Shown here piece after piece: positions 21,072 through 32,719 of a DNA stretch of 64,000 bases; position 1 is the first letter of the stretch; each line of letters opens with the position of its first letter. Under the pieces are notes generated by a model. That model saw nothing but the letters and a program-made list of their open reading frames with translations. It ran no database searches and was not told where the DNA came from. The position numbers were made by a program, and so were the translations under genes. Source of the DNA: Adiantum capillus-veneris. Its lineage: Eukaryota > Streptophyta > Polypodiopsida > Polypodiales > Pteridaceae. The DNA is taken from assembly GCA_014529385.2 (NCBI GenBank), contig CM043942.1, positions 9,116,001-9,180,000 on the forward strand. The letters run 5' to 3'.

Positions 21072-21450
21072 CACATTTTCCCTCCTTGACTCAAACTCTA
21101 TTACTCTAGTACAAAGCTCACACTAGGAATGGGATTGTGCTAGCTAGGGGTGGATGAAAGAGAAACATCGTGCACACAAGTAAGTGTGTTTTGGCTAGAT
21201 TATCACTCAAGAAAATTAGGTTCCAAGATCAATTAACTTGGACTCATAAACACAATCTTGAGTTGTTGCTAATCCATCACAAGCTCACTATAAACACAAG
21301 AGATGTAATGCAAAATGGAAATAGGTTTGTTTATTCATGCAATGAGCTTTAAGTAGCTCTAAAACCTTGCACCAATACATGTGGGATGATTACACCTTTT
21401 CCCTCGTTGAATCATACTCTAGTACTCTAGTACAAAGCTTACACCTTACA
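21072..21450 (-). repeat. Candidate 3' LTR of a minus-strand element
   Basis: The minus strand has CCTCAAGGGGAGGAG, a PPT-like tract, then TGTAAGGTGTAAGCTTTGTA as LTR start at 21450. The same opening words (AGCTTTGTACTAGAGTA) recur about 325 bp further on, near 21110. The far end is uncertain. Confidence 0.35.
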
Positions 21451-21639
21451 CTCCTCCCCTTGAGGTTTGGACTGAGAAGAGACTGAAGAAACTGACATCT
21501 CTGGCACACTCAAATCCATGAGTAAAAAGAACATCTCCAATCCAAGAGACCATCCCCAGGCCAGGAGACAAACTATCTCTAACCCAAGAGACACTGAACA
21601 CCTCCCCTCAAACAAATGTATAAAACCGAGACCAAGCTA

Positions 21640-21964
21640 GTCCAAACTATCTCCAAGCAAATACAACTGGAAGGGAAAGGAAAAACAAAATCTAGAGAAT
21701 GTCGTCATAGACTTATAGAAGGCTATTTTTTCCTTCTTCCTTATCGATCTTTGTCTTCTTTTGCAAATAGACTTTGGGCCTCGGATTTTTGTTGGTGCTG
21801 CCTCTGTGCTTTTTGAAACACTTGGAAGGAAGGTGACCCTTCTTTTCAAAAATGCTGCATTTGGCAATTTCTCCCTCTCCGGGTGTCAGAAAAGGGCAAG
21901 TAGACATTTGATTTTTAGGTTTTTGAACGTTCCGCCGATGCATTGGCAGTGTCAAAATCTTCAA
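21640..21964 (-). pseudogene. Possible copia gag remnant with a decayed zinc knuckle
   Basis: The minus strand encodes CSIFEKKGHLPSKCFKKHRG followed by a Lys-rich tail. This resembles the copia Gag knuckle (CxxCxxxGHxxxxC), with the second Cys lost and the spacing altered. Upstream frames on the same strand carry short Gag-like words. It ends about 180 bases before the PPT-like tract at 21451-21465, so this could be an internally deleted copia element. Evidence is thin: only one motif. Confidence 0.35.
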
Positions 21965-21975
21965 ATTTTGACACT
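21948..21975. other. Perfect 11-bp hairpin
   Basis: AGTGTCAAAAT (21948-21958) and ATTTTGACACT (21965-21975) around a CTTCAA loop. It falls inside the putative gag remnant. Confidence 0.75.
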
Positions 21976-22445
21976 AATTGATAGTTTGTGAATTTTTTTC
22001 ATTTCAATGATGACGCAAGCCACATTGAATGAGCGGCACCGGCCTCGTAAAAAAGACACTTTCATGTAATAAAAAAGTGACCGTTTTCAAGGACGGTTGG
22101 ATCATTGAATGCGTGGATGATACCTCTTTCATACTTTTGCTAATATAATGCTTATTTTCTACGTAACTTTTTGGCTCTTCTCTCATTGGAGGTTTTCTCT
22201 CTCTATTAAAAGGCCCTCCAAAAGACCTCCAAAATTTTCTAATGGATCTTTGAACTGCTCGTTGCTCGCCACACCTTATCTTTGCGCTAACCAGCCTTGC
22301 TCACCCTTGCTTACACTTGCTCAATCCTTTGATTGGAGTCAACATGCAATATCGTACATACAAACCCTAGTAGAGGTTGCTCCTGGCTCATCAAACTGTC
22401 TTCTCATCAGCAATCGTTCGTACACTTACAAAATCTCTCGCCCTA

Positions 22446-22488
<43 letters not shown>

Positions 22489-22522
22489 CACACCCACACA
22501 CCCACACACGCACACACACACA
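22446..22522. repeat. CT/CA compound microsatellite in copy A
   Basis: About 12 CT units, then interrupted CA units with CCCACAC breaks. Copy B has a shorter version at 26928-26972. Confidence 0.9.
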
Positions 22523-22544
22523 TGCAATCTTGTGTGCAAAAGCA

Positions 22545-22691
22545 ATGGCTGCCAAAGAGATCTGGGTGCATTTGATGTATCAGATCTCCCGTCTCCAAAT
22601 CGAATGCTTAATTAACTTAAGCATGGCTACAAGTGGATTCACTTCTATCACACACATGTACTCAGTGGAGAAACCTTTGTGGTTCAGTTGA
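22545..22691 (+). CDS. Speculative 48-residue reading frame at the head of the duplicated unit
   Basis: The ATG in GCAATGGCTGCC has a good plant start context and follows a CT/CA-rich leader. It encodes MAAKEIWVHLMYQISRLQIE and continues to TGA at 22689-22691. No family recognised. In copy B the corresponding frame hits a stop after about 15 codons, which argues against a conserved protein unless a splice site intervenes. It is listed because it is the only start-like feature in the unit. Confidence 0.2.
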   Translation: MAAKEIWVHLMYQISRLQIECLINLSMATSGFTSITHMYSVEKPLWFS

Positions 22692-25030
22692 TGGCGTCGT
22701 CGTGGTGGAGTGGACATATTCAATGACTGGTGTATAATCAAGCTAAATACAGGGTAGGTGCATTTGCACCTACTCAGTGTAAAAGGTTTTTCATAACATT
22801 GTCTTTTCTTGCTCAAATGAACTAGAGAAAGATCACGATGTCCGTGGTTTGACAATAGACTAGAACATACTCAGCTAAAACGTAATGAAAATTGATGGTT
22901 TCTATAACTATCATTTTGATCTCTATTTGGCCATGTCTATATATGAAGATATGGGTGTTATGACATGGATGTATACATATAGGTAAACCAACTGTGAAGT
23001 GTAGATTCAACTGATAGTTTGAACTACAATAAATGTGGAATTTTAATTATGCATAGGAAACAGTTTTGTGGTGTTTACATATGATAGCTAGTATATCAAA
23101 CTTCTTTTTGAAGTGTCGGAAAGGATTCTATGACCTTTGAGTCCTTTTATACATGAAAATATGACATTATTTATTGTCATCGTTTAACTTTGATGTAGTG
23201 GATACTAGATAGAGCTATCGTTTTCATCTACGTGAACATTTGCTTAGAAAGATTTTTTGGCTGCAACTTTGCTTTGAATAAATGGCTTGAATAACTCAAT
23301 CGTGTAAAAGTCCTAAGACATATATACTGGTTATTTTATGCCTTAAATCTCAAGTGGAGATCTCCAAAGAGATGGCAGTTATTATTGGATTTTTGACATT
23401 ATCTCTGAAATACAACAAAATGCAAGCAAACTTTTCAAGAAAAGTGTTAAGCATACACAATCTTAAAAAAATAACCAAAATATGATTCATTTTCTGGAAA
23501 ATTTTTGAGAAAAGTGGACAGATGCACACTTAGAAAAAACCGGATCTGGACATAATCGTTTCTTGGATCTTGTATGCAGTACATGAGTATTGAACCTCAC
23601 CAAAAACTTGAAAAACATGTCGATTGATTGTAATTACTATGCATAATTGTTAACCTAGCATTTTGACTTGAGGTTTGGCTTGATGGTTTTTAGCTTGAAG
23701 TAATTCATCAGATTCCCATCAGATGATACACCTACTCATTAGATGATACGCATCAGATTGCCATCTACAGTTTACCTCTTTGCGGTATGGGTTAACATAC
23801 ATAACTCACAATTGCATGTGTACCATAGTTTGCCAGTAGCATATACTTGCATATGTATGAGATTTCTCTAGTTGTCTTACCTTTTCATCTCTTACGGGAT
23901 CTGGTGGTGATTTCACCCAGTACGACAAATCAAATCCACATTGATAATATTGTAATAATAGGATATGGGGATGTGCATAGCTTATACAACATGAGTATAG
24001 CTATTAACTTATTACATACATAGTAGGCATACAGCTTCCATTGTTCTACCTCCATGGATTGCAGCTCGACACTCAGATCTAGTTTACATAGATCGGGTTA
24101 ATCTTGGATTTTTACTTACTAGCTTAATATATTATTGATCTTTTGAAATCAGTTAATTATATAGATATGCTTATGCCTCTGGTAAGGATCTTGGAAGAAG
24201 TGGTACTGACTAGATTTTTGAAAATACAATATGTATATAAATCGCATGCTGCCCAACTTAAACATCCGCCTAGCAAAATGGTCCTATAGACATGTACTTC
24301 TATCTTTGTATGCAGGAACGCACTTTTGATGAAGGTAAGTATATAGTGGTGAATTCACAATTGTAAAGTACTTTTTATGCTATCGGATAAATGCATAATT
24401 TTTGACACAAATGTTTACTTTGAAATCAGTTCAATGAATGTTAAAACAACCTTAATCCTCAAGTGGGGGTCTTGGATGACATGGCAGTAGACTAAACTTT
24501 TGAGAATTGATCCAATCTACAAAGGAGATGTTGTCCAATTTTTTTTGGAATTAAGTTGTAAACATTATCATAAATAAATGGCTCAAACTTAATATTATAT
24601 CTTTGTTATGGTCACGCTAGTTTTTGTTGTATTTTTTGACACCAATCACAAGGGGAGGGAGTCGTTGACAACTGTCTTCCCAAGTAATGCTAGTTCTAAC
24701 AGGCTTGTGTTTCTTGGATGGTGACAGGTAAGAGACTCTTTCCTTGGGATGACAACAACAACTGTAGCAATAATAGAAGATCATCCATTGTTCGGTTCTT
24801 TTTATTAGTGATAGATGACACTTGTATATGATTCTTTGATAATAACATGTAAAACACTATATGTCAGTATCAAGTTTAAATGTCAATTGTAGTCTTACAT
24901 TTATCTACCTTGTATCTAATGTATACATAAGGTTGAGTTATTTACACGTTGACTGGTCTCTAGTCCCATTGTATGGTTCAATAGTTTGTGAAATCAAACT
25001 ATTGTTAGATAAATCATTCTTAAAAACACA

Positions 25031-25380
25031 CACACTTGTTTCTAGCTAGCCTTTGGTCGGGTTATCACCATACAATGGGCCTAGACCTGCTATAATTCTT
25101 TTGACTTGACCCACATAATCCAAAGGGATGGGTTGGTGCCACGGCTCTTAATCTGATCAAGCGCATATATCATATAATTCTATTACCTTAGAATGGAAAA
25201 TCCTCTTTGAATCTATGCCTGACAATGTATACTTAATTAGATGGATGTTTTAGGTATGTGATACGTATATAATTTAGCCCTATTGGCACCACTTTTATCA
25301 AAATGGTAACCTCTTCCCATATGATAAATGCCTCTTGGGACACTTCATACTTAGTATTTTGATATCTTTGTCGCTAAATT
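25031..25380. other. Spacer between duplicated units, first part
   Basis: No gene. AATCCAAAGGGATGGGTTGG near 25119 recurs near 25649, so the spacer has its own small duplication. Confidence 0.5.
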
Positions 25381-26029
<649 letters not shown>

Positions 26030-26102
26030 GTTGGGGGTAGGGTTCCACATGGTGGGCCCTACCTCCCACCATGTGTACTCTTTTTCTAGGGTTGTGGGAG
26101 GG

Positions 26103-26181
<79 letters not shown>
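26030..26181. repeat. Hairpin plus long (CA)n module, copy 2
   Basis: CACATGGTGGG (26046-26056) pairs perfectly with CCCACCATGTG (26065-26075) around CCCTACCT. CTAG follows ten bases later, then about 39 CA units (26103-26181). Confidence 0.88.
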
Positions 26182-26182
<1 letters not shown>

Positions 26183-26724
26183 CTCGTATACAACTCTTAG
26201 CCCACATCATTAGTTCTCTCGGACTCCCTTATCGGGTTTTGATTCCAACATCCATGAACGTCATAGTGGTAAACAACAGTGTTGATCTAAATATGGGGAG
26301 ATTTAACTCATCAATACCGACAAAAATACCTCATTGGACTTTTCCTTAATTCTGTAACTAGCTCACTTGAACTAGATCTGCTGATAATATTAGTACTTGG
26401 CTTTATTTCTATCACCCAAGTGTGGTAGATTGGGTATGCCATTTCCCTCTTGAATAATAGGTCTTGAATTCAACTCTTGTCGGATAGAGCTTTGAGGTCT
26501 CTTGGGATATTTTACTATGACGTTAAAATCCTCTTCTTCTTTTTCTTGTTTAATGGGTTTACCCAAGTTCCCACTTGTTGGCTTTTATCTATGTTAATGT
26601 CCACACATGCACTCCTCTATGTTGGTCTCCCACTCCAAATGGTTTACTCTAATGTGTGTTATGCAATAAAGCCACCCATGTTATACACCTACCCTCACAT
26701 GCACTTACCCACATGATGAGCGCG
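26182..26724. other. Spacer between duplicated units, last part
   Basis: No gene seen. The reading frames are short and without motifs. Confidence 0.5.
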
Positions 26725-29343
26725 TGGATCTCTGAACTACTCATTGCTCGCCACACCTTATCTCTATGCTAACCAGCCTTGCTCACCCTTGCTTACACTT
26801 GCTCAATCCTTTGATCGGAGTCAACATGCAATATCGTACATACGATCCCTAGCATAGCTTGCTCCTGGCTTGTCAGACTCTCTTCTCATCAACAATCATT
26901 CATACACTCACAAAATATCTCGCCCTATCTCTCTCTCTCTCTCTCTCACACCCACACACGCATACACATACATGCAAGCTTATCTGCAAAAGCAATGGCC
27001 GCCAAAGAGATCTGGGTGCATCTAATGTATCAGATCTCCCTTCTCTAAATCGAATGCTTAATTGACTGAAGCATTACTACAAGTGGATTCACTTCTATCA
27101 CACTCAGTGGAGAAACCTTTGTGGTTCAGTTGATGATGCCCTTGTGTGGTGGGGTGGACATATTCAACGACTCATGTATATTGAAGCTAAATATAGGTAG
27201 GTGCATCTGCACCTACTCAATGTAAAAGTTTTTTCATAACATTGTCTTTTCCTGCTCAAATGAACTAGAGAAAGATCACGATGTCCGTGGTTTGACAATA
27301 GACTAGAACATACTCAGCTATTTTGATATCTATTTGGCCATGTCTACATATGAAGATATGGGTGTTATGACATGGATGTATACATATAGGTGAACCTGTT
27401 GTCTGCAAAGTGTAGATTCAACTGATTAGTTGAACTATTGTAGATCTAGAATTTTAATTATGCACAAGAAACAGTTTTGTGGTGTTTACATATGTATATG
27501 ATAGGAAATACATCAAACTTCTTTTTTAAGTGTTGGAAAGGATTCTATGACCTTTGAGTCCTTTCACACATGAAAATATGACGTTACTAATTGTTGTCAT
27601 TTAACTTTGATGTAGTGGATACTAGATAGAGCTATCGTTTTCATCTGCCTGAACATTTGCTTGAAAAGATTTTGTGCCTGCAACTTTTCTTTGAATAAAT
27701 GGCTTGAATAACTTAGTCATATAAAAGTGTTAAGACATATATACTGGTTATTTTATGCCATAAACCTCAAGTGGGGATCTCCAAAGAGATGGAAGCTATT
27801 ATTGTCAATATCTCCAAAATACAACAAAATGCTAGCAAAATGTTCAAGAAAAGTGTTAAGCATACACAATCTTAAAAAAACAACCAAAATATGATTCATT
27901 TTCTCGCAAATTTTTGGAAAAGTGGACAGACGCACACTTACAAAAAACCGAATTTGGACATAATTGTTTCTTGGATCTTGTTTACACTACATGAGTATTG
28001 AACCTCACCAAAAACTTGAAAAACAGGTCGATTGATTGTAATTACTATGCATAATTGTTAACTTCAACATTTTGATTGAGGTTTTGCTTGATGGATTTTG
28101 ACTTGAAGTAACTCATCAAATTGCCATTAGATGATACACCTACTCATCAGATTGCCATCTACAGTTTGCCTCTTTGTGGTATGGGTTAACATACATAACT
28201 CACACTTGAATGTGTACCATCCTTTGCTAGTAGCATATACTTGCATATGTATGAGATTTGTCTAGTTGTCTTACCCCTCTTATGGGATTTGGTGGTGATT
28301 TCACCCAGTAAGACAAATCAAATCCACATTGATAATATTGTAACAATAGGATATGGGGATGTTCATAGCTTATACAGCATGAGTATGGCTCTTAACTTAT
28401 TACATACATAGTACGCATACAGCTTCCATTGTGCTACCTCCATGGATTGCAACTCGACACTCAGATCTAGTTTAGGGTTAATTTTGGATTTTTACTTACT
28501 AGCTTAAGATATTATTGATCTTTTGAGCTCAATCAATTATGTAGATATGCTTATGCCTCTAGTAAGGATCTTGGAAGAAGTGATAATGACTAGATTTTTT
28601 GAAAATACAATCTGTATATAAATAGCATGCTGCCCAACTTAAACATCCGTCTAGCAAAATGGTCCTATAGACATGTACTTCTATCTTTGTATGCAAGAAC
28701 TTACTTTTGATGAAGGTAAGTATATAGTAGTGAATTCACAATTGTAAAGTACTTCTTGATGCTATTGCATAAATGCATAATTTTTGACACAAATGTTTAC
28801 TTTGAAATTAGTTTGATGAATGTTAAAAGAGCCTTAATCCTCAAGTGGGGGTCTTGGATGAAATGGCAGTAGACTAGACTTTTGAGAATTGATCAATTAA
28901 ATGGCAGTAAACATTATCATGAATAAATGGCACAAACTTAATATTCGGTCTTTGTTATGGAGTTAGTTTTTGTTGTAATTTTTTACACCAAAACAAGGGG
29001 AGGGAGTCGTTGACACCTGTCTTCCCAAGTAATGCTAGTTCTGATAGGCTTGTGTTTGTTGGATGGTGATAGGTAAGAGATTCTTTCCTTGGGATTACAA
29101 TGACAACTGCAGCAATAACAAAGGATCATTCACTGTTCAGTTCTTTTTATTAGTGATAGATGACCCTTGTCTATAAATCTTTGATAATGTAATACACTAT
29201 ATGTCAGTATCAAGTTTTAATGTCAATTGTAGTCTTAACTTTATCTACTTGGTATATAATGTATACATAAGGTCGGGTAATTTACACGTTGACTGGTTCA
29301 ATAGTTTCTAAAGACAAACTATTGTTGGATAAGTCATTCTTAA

Positions 29344-29345
<2 letters not shown>
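26725..29345. repeat. Large duplicated unit, copy B
   Basis: Starts TGGATCTCTGAACTACTCAT and follows copy A with the same order of landmarks to GACAAACTATTGTTGGATAA before a CA tract at 29346. It is about 170 bp shorter than copy A through several small deletions. The start-to-start distance is 4482 bp. Direct orientation. Confidence 0.85.

Positions 29346-29385
<40 letters not shown>
29346..29385. repeat. (AC)n microsatellite
   Basis: About 19 AC units at the right end of duplicated unit B. Copy A has only a short AC tract there. Confidence 0.95.
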
Positions 29386-29388
<3 letters not shown>

Positions 29389-29811
29389 AATATAGAAATA
29401 GTTGGCGATAGAATTTATGGAGCTCCCGAGCTCGGATTGCAGGGCTTGAAGGCTCTATGGAAAGCATGCGATTAGAACTTTGAGATTATGTGCCCAATGC
29501 AAGGAGAGAATGAAATCGATGAAATCAATTGAAGGTGCAAACAAGTAGAAATTCGACACGAAAAAAATTAGAAATGTAATAATAGGTGCTAATCCTCTCC
29601 CTGATCAATCCTACTTAGCCATAGAAGGGTATTGGCATTTTAGGTGTGCCAAGGACATGCCCTCATATAGCTAGGTTAGGACTTAATTAGTGGGAGATGC
29701 AAATAGTTACGGTAAATGCCAATAAATTAAGAAATATTTAATCACTCTAATGGAGATGCTAATCACTAACACACTAATACATAACAACAAACCTAGCTAG
29801 CATAACCTAAA
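29386..29811 (-). other. Internal region of a short-LTR element, no coding seen
   Basis: This lies downstream, on the minus strand, of the LTR and PBS at 29812-30016. No Gag or Pol motif can be read in any frame. It could be a TRIM/LARD-like non-autonomous element or a truncated copia leader. The far boundary is the AC tract. Confidence 0.4.
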
Positions 29812-29825
29812 GCTCTGATACCTCT
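29812..29825 (-). other. Primer binding site, initiator-Met type
   Basis: The minus strand reads AGAGGTATCAGAGC immediately after the LTR end. It matches the Met-type PBS core GGTATCAGAGC exactly. Confidence 0.8.
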
Positions 29826-30016
29826 TGTTGGGTGCGCAGTAGAATCCAATGGCCTTGCGAATGGACATGGCGTGTAGATGAGAGAGAGGGTGGATGGGAT
29901 AATGCACCAATGGAGAAAAATGAAAAGAAGGTTATCCTTATCATTTCATGAGCATTATAAAGGCATCTACAACAATAGGTTCACACCTAGATGCCCATGT
30001 TGGGCTGAACCCAACA
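29826..30016 (-). repeat. Short 5' LTR with perfect 8-bp terminal inverted repeat
   Basis: The plus strand runs TGTTGGGTGCGC ... GAACCCAACA; the outer 8 bases (TGTTGGGT and ACCCAACA) are exact inverted repeats. It is 191 bp long. A TTTATAATG TATA-like box lies on the minus strand. The PBS follows to the left and a gypsy-A leader lies directly to the right. A truncated relative is at 20487-20574. Confidence 0.85.
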
Positions 30017-30321
30017 TTATCTTGACTAGTATGCTTGTTTACAAGGTATGAGGAACACCATTAGAATCTATGGTCTTAATAATGGATTCTTTCATGACTG
30101 GCCTATGGCTTAACCATTATTGAGCTATTAGTCACCTAATAGGAACCGATGCTAGCCTCGCAATGTTAAACCCACTCTACTACGCTTTGGAATCAAGAAT
30201 ATTCTAAACCACGGGTGTAGTTACTCGAGTTCTAATATTCATCGGATAAGAGGAGTAGTAGCCAAAGTTTTAGAAGTGCCAAAAGGAAAGAGCTAGCATA
30301 CACATACTAGGAAATTCAATC
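30017..30321 (+). other. gypsy-A3 leader with conserved stem
   Basis: It matches the leaders of A1 and A2 from GGTCTTAATAATGG onward. Stem arms AATAATGG (30078-30085) and CCATTATT (30114-30121) are exact. The PBS and LTR are missing because the short-LTR element abuts the leader at 30017. Confidence 0.72.
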
Positions 30322-31261
30322 ATGGCACAACATAATCGAGAGAATGTACTTAATATGACAACTTAGATTTGGCTCATGGTATAGCATTTGATGATGGTTA
30401 AAGACTTGTCAACTACCTTGTTGACAAGTTACAAGAAGCAATGGGAAACCCTATTTTGCAACAGCAAAGGTTCAACGCCAAATTCAAGCCTAAGTTCCAC
30501 CAAGTGCCCAAGAAGAAAGAATTCCTACAAGGCCTCCAAGTGAGACCTCCAAAAGAGGAATCTATTTGGGTAATGAAGTGGAGATACAAGAAGGACCTCC
30601 AAGGCATACTGCTTGACAAGAAGAAGTGTGGTCTAAACTTTCAAGGGAGAGGTACGAAAGCGACACCCCTCCTGCCTTTGAAAGTGATGCTACCCCAAGA
30701 AGATGATGGACATGATGGTCACCTAGTCCTCCAAAAAACAAGAGGAAGTCATTAAGTATTCCCCCCAAAAAAGAAGAGGAAATCATTAAGTACTCCCTCC
30801 CATGCCAATCCAAAGAGGGAAGAAAGAAATACAAGAAAGTGGAAGCGAACAAAGCAGTCACCATCCTTGCCTTCTTCCTCCTCTTCCTGCTCATCATCAT
30901 CACCATCTTCTAATAAGGAGGAGAGCGACTTGCCACCAAACAGTGAGAAGAGAAGGGGTAAACAGAGGAGTTATGTGGCATGGAAGAGGTCACGTAGGTT
31001 GAAGAAATTCAAAGACGGAGGAAAGAACATTAGCTTCCTTACCTATGATGAAACCTTTGGAGCAACTAATAAGTGCTCAACAATTTGATGTAGCTTTTGA
31101 TGAAGATAAAGATTTCTTGGAATCTTCGAAGCTTCAAAATATTTCTATGCATTTCCAAAAGTGAGCCCATCAATTGTGGGCAAGCCTATGTAGTCAAGGT
31201 GAAGCTCCAAAGACCTGGAAAGCTTTGAGGATTGCTATTATGAAGCAATTCCTTCTACCTC
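30322..31261 (+). pseudogene. gag: gypsy-A3 gag, strongly decayed
   Basis: ATG at 30322 (MAQHNRENVLNM) corresponds to the gag starts at 11946 and 19680, but a stop follows within 20 codons. Homology can be followed through the GCAATGGGAAACCC block, a Lys/Ser-rich middle (PSSSSSCSSSSPSSNKEESD near 30867-30930) and FKDGGKNISFLTYDETFG. It continues to a capsid remnant near 31150-31250 (CAATTGTGGGCAAGCCTATG, then AAGCAATTCC). It ends abruptly at 31261 at a CT-rich sequence. It is the most diverged gypsy-A gag in the window. Confidence 0.72.
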
Positions 31262-31674
31262 TCTCTTTCTCTGTGTGTGTGTGTGCGCGCGTGCATGCCA
31301 GGCCCCACCATCATTCTCTTTTCCTTGACATAGCATCACTCTCTCTTTCTATCATTCAATCTTGGTCTTGCAGCTCCTGCCTCGCACACTGCACACATGC
31401 ACGTCACTGCCACACTCTGTGCCACCCCTTTGCAATTTCCATGTCACCCATGTTGACTGTTGTCCTGCCCCTTTACTGTGTGCTACCGCCACATCATCCT
31501 CTTCCTTCCTCTCCCTTTTGTTGCAGCGCGCCGTACACCGTTGGGCCGTAACGCCATTCACACTCGCTCCCTCTTTCGTCTACTGGCCGCCATCATCACT
31601 GTCACCACATCTAGTCGTCGTCGCCTTCATCATCTAGAGCTAGGTAAAGCGAAGTGAGTGTAGTTTAGTTAGTT
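31262..31674. other. Unassigned C/T-rich stretch
   Basis: Pyrimidine-rich on the plus strand with a short TG/CG tract at 31273-31290 and TTTTGTTGCAG, which resembles a splice acceptor, near 31525. Reading frames here are C/T-rich and motif-free. It may be LTR or leader sequence of the Tat-like element that follows. Confidence 0.35.
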
Positions 31675-32105
31675 AATTTTTAATTTTTCAATTTTATAAA
31701 ATAAATATTCTCAAGAAAAGAAAAAAAGAGAGAAAAACAAATAAAAAATGGAAAATAAATTTAAAAACCCACAAAAAAGAGAAATAATTCAAACATACAA
31801 TAAAAAATAAAATATTTTTAATAAAGTAAAAAAAGGAAGAGAAAAGACAAAATGAATAAAAAACAATTTCACAAAAACAATACAAAAGCCAAAAAATCCT
31901 TAAAAACTCAATTTTTTTTCTAAAAAAGAAGTCACAAAAAATCATAAACTTCACATCAACAAATCAAAAACTTTACTAAAAATTCACTAAAAAATAAAAA
32001 ATTGCATAGATAAATAATAGAAATTAAAATGTAAAATAAACAATCCTTAAAAAAACAAAAATTTCAAAAAAAATTTAGAAAATAAAAAATTTCACATAAA
32101 GTAAT
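31675..32105. other. A-rich low-complexity stretch
   Basis: Dominated by A and AAAT/AAAAA words on the plus strand, without a repeat unit. No gene. Confidence 0.8.
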
Positions 32106-32719
32106 ATCATTGCTCTAGCCGATTGTGAAAAGTGTTGCCATAATTTAGTCGATTAACTAGAAGTGATTGTGCAAGCTAAAAATCGGCGAGTGCAAATAAT
32201 TGCATTACAGTTGGACTTAGAATTAGGCGATCATGGACACAATTCACACTAAATTGTAGATTAAGCTATCTAGAGCCCATATTTTCATCATTTCAAAAGT
32301 TACAATCAAGTCTGAAGCATTCAAGCTAGAGTTAATCAACTCTTGTGAGTCTAAAGAGTAGTGAACTACAAAATACCTTTGGCAAAAGTAGTCTTGTCAA
32401 ACCGAGCAGGGCTAAGTAGCATGAGAATCTACAAGAGACAGTTTTTACAGAACAAGCTATCATGGACACGAGTCGTGCCGAGAGTTCAAGTAGAGCAAAG
32501 CTAGCTAGTAGCAGTAGCAACATAGGCACAAGTGCAACATAGCAAATTTTACAGCTATATGGATACAGTGGAGATAAAGTACTATATGAAAATTTAGAAG
32601 GCCATAGGTACCTTATGAGTAGCAAAAGTAGCAGAGGAGCCAATATCTTATTGATAAGAGTGACTCTAGATCTAGAGAACTCCTAGATGTTCATAGAATT
32701 CAGTGGAGCCAGGTATTGC
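32106..32719. other. Unassigned, probably leader of the Tat-like element
   Basis: No coding sequence and no recognisable PBS. It is inferred to be leader only because the Tat-like reading frames start just after it. Confidence 0.3.

Larger units (their letters stand above)
22243..25030. repeat. Large duplicated unit, copy A
   Basis: Begins TGGATCTTTGAACTGCTCGT and ends at a short CA tract. It matches 26725-29345 throughout with point changes and small indels. Opening landmarks include CGCCACACCTTATCT, GCTAACCAGCCTTGCTCACC, a CT then CA tract and GCCAAAGAGATCTGGGTGCA. After that it is about 2.3 kb of AT-rich sequence with no coding domain. The layout (pyrimidine-rich leader, one ATG, then AT-rich sequence) could be a promoter, 5' UTR and first exon with an intron, or a non-coding mobile unit. 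I cannot decide. Confidence 0.85.

Noticed and set aside
26046-26089. Helitron 3' end (hairpin followed by CTAG about ten bases later)
   Set aside because: The sister module at 25406-25450 lacks CTRR at that place, no TC start or RepHel sequence was seen, and CA tracts follow both.
31694-31954. Phe-rich minus-strand frame
   Set aside because: Translation of an A-rich low-complexity stretch.
32332-32643. Minus-strand hydrophobic Leu-rich frame as a membrane protein
   Set aside because: It has no homologous feel, no start context, and lies in what is probably a leader of the Tat-like element.
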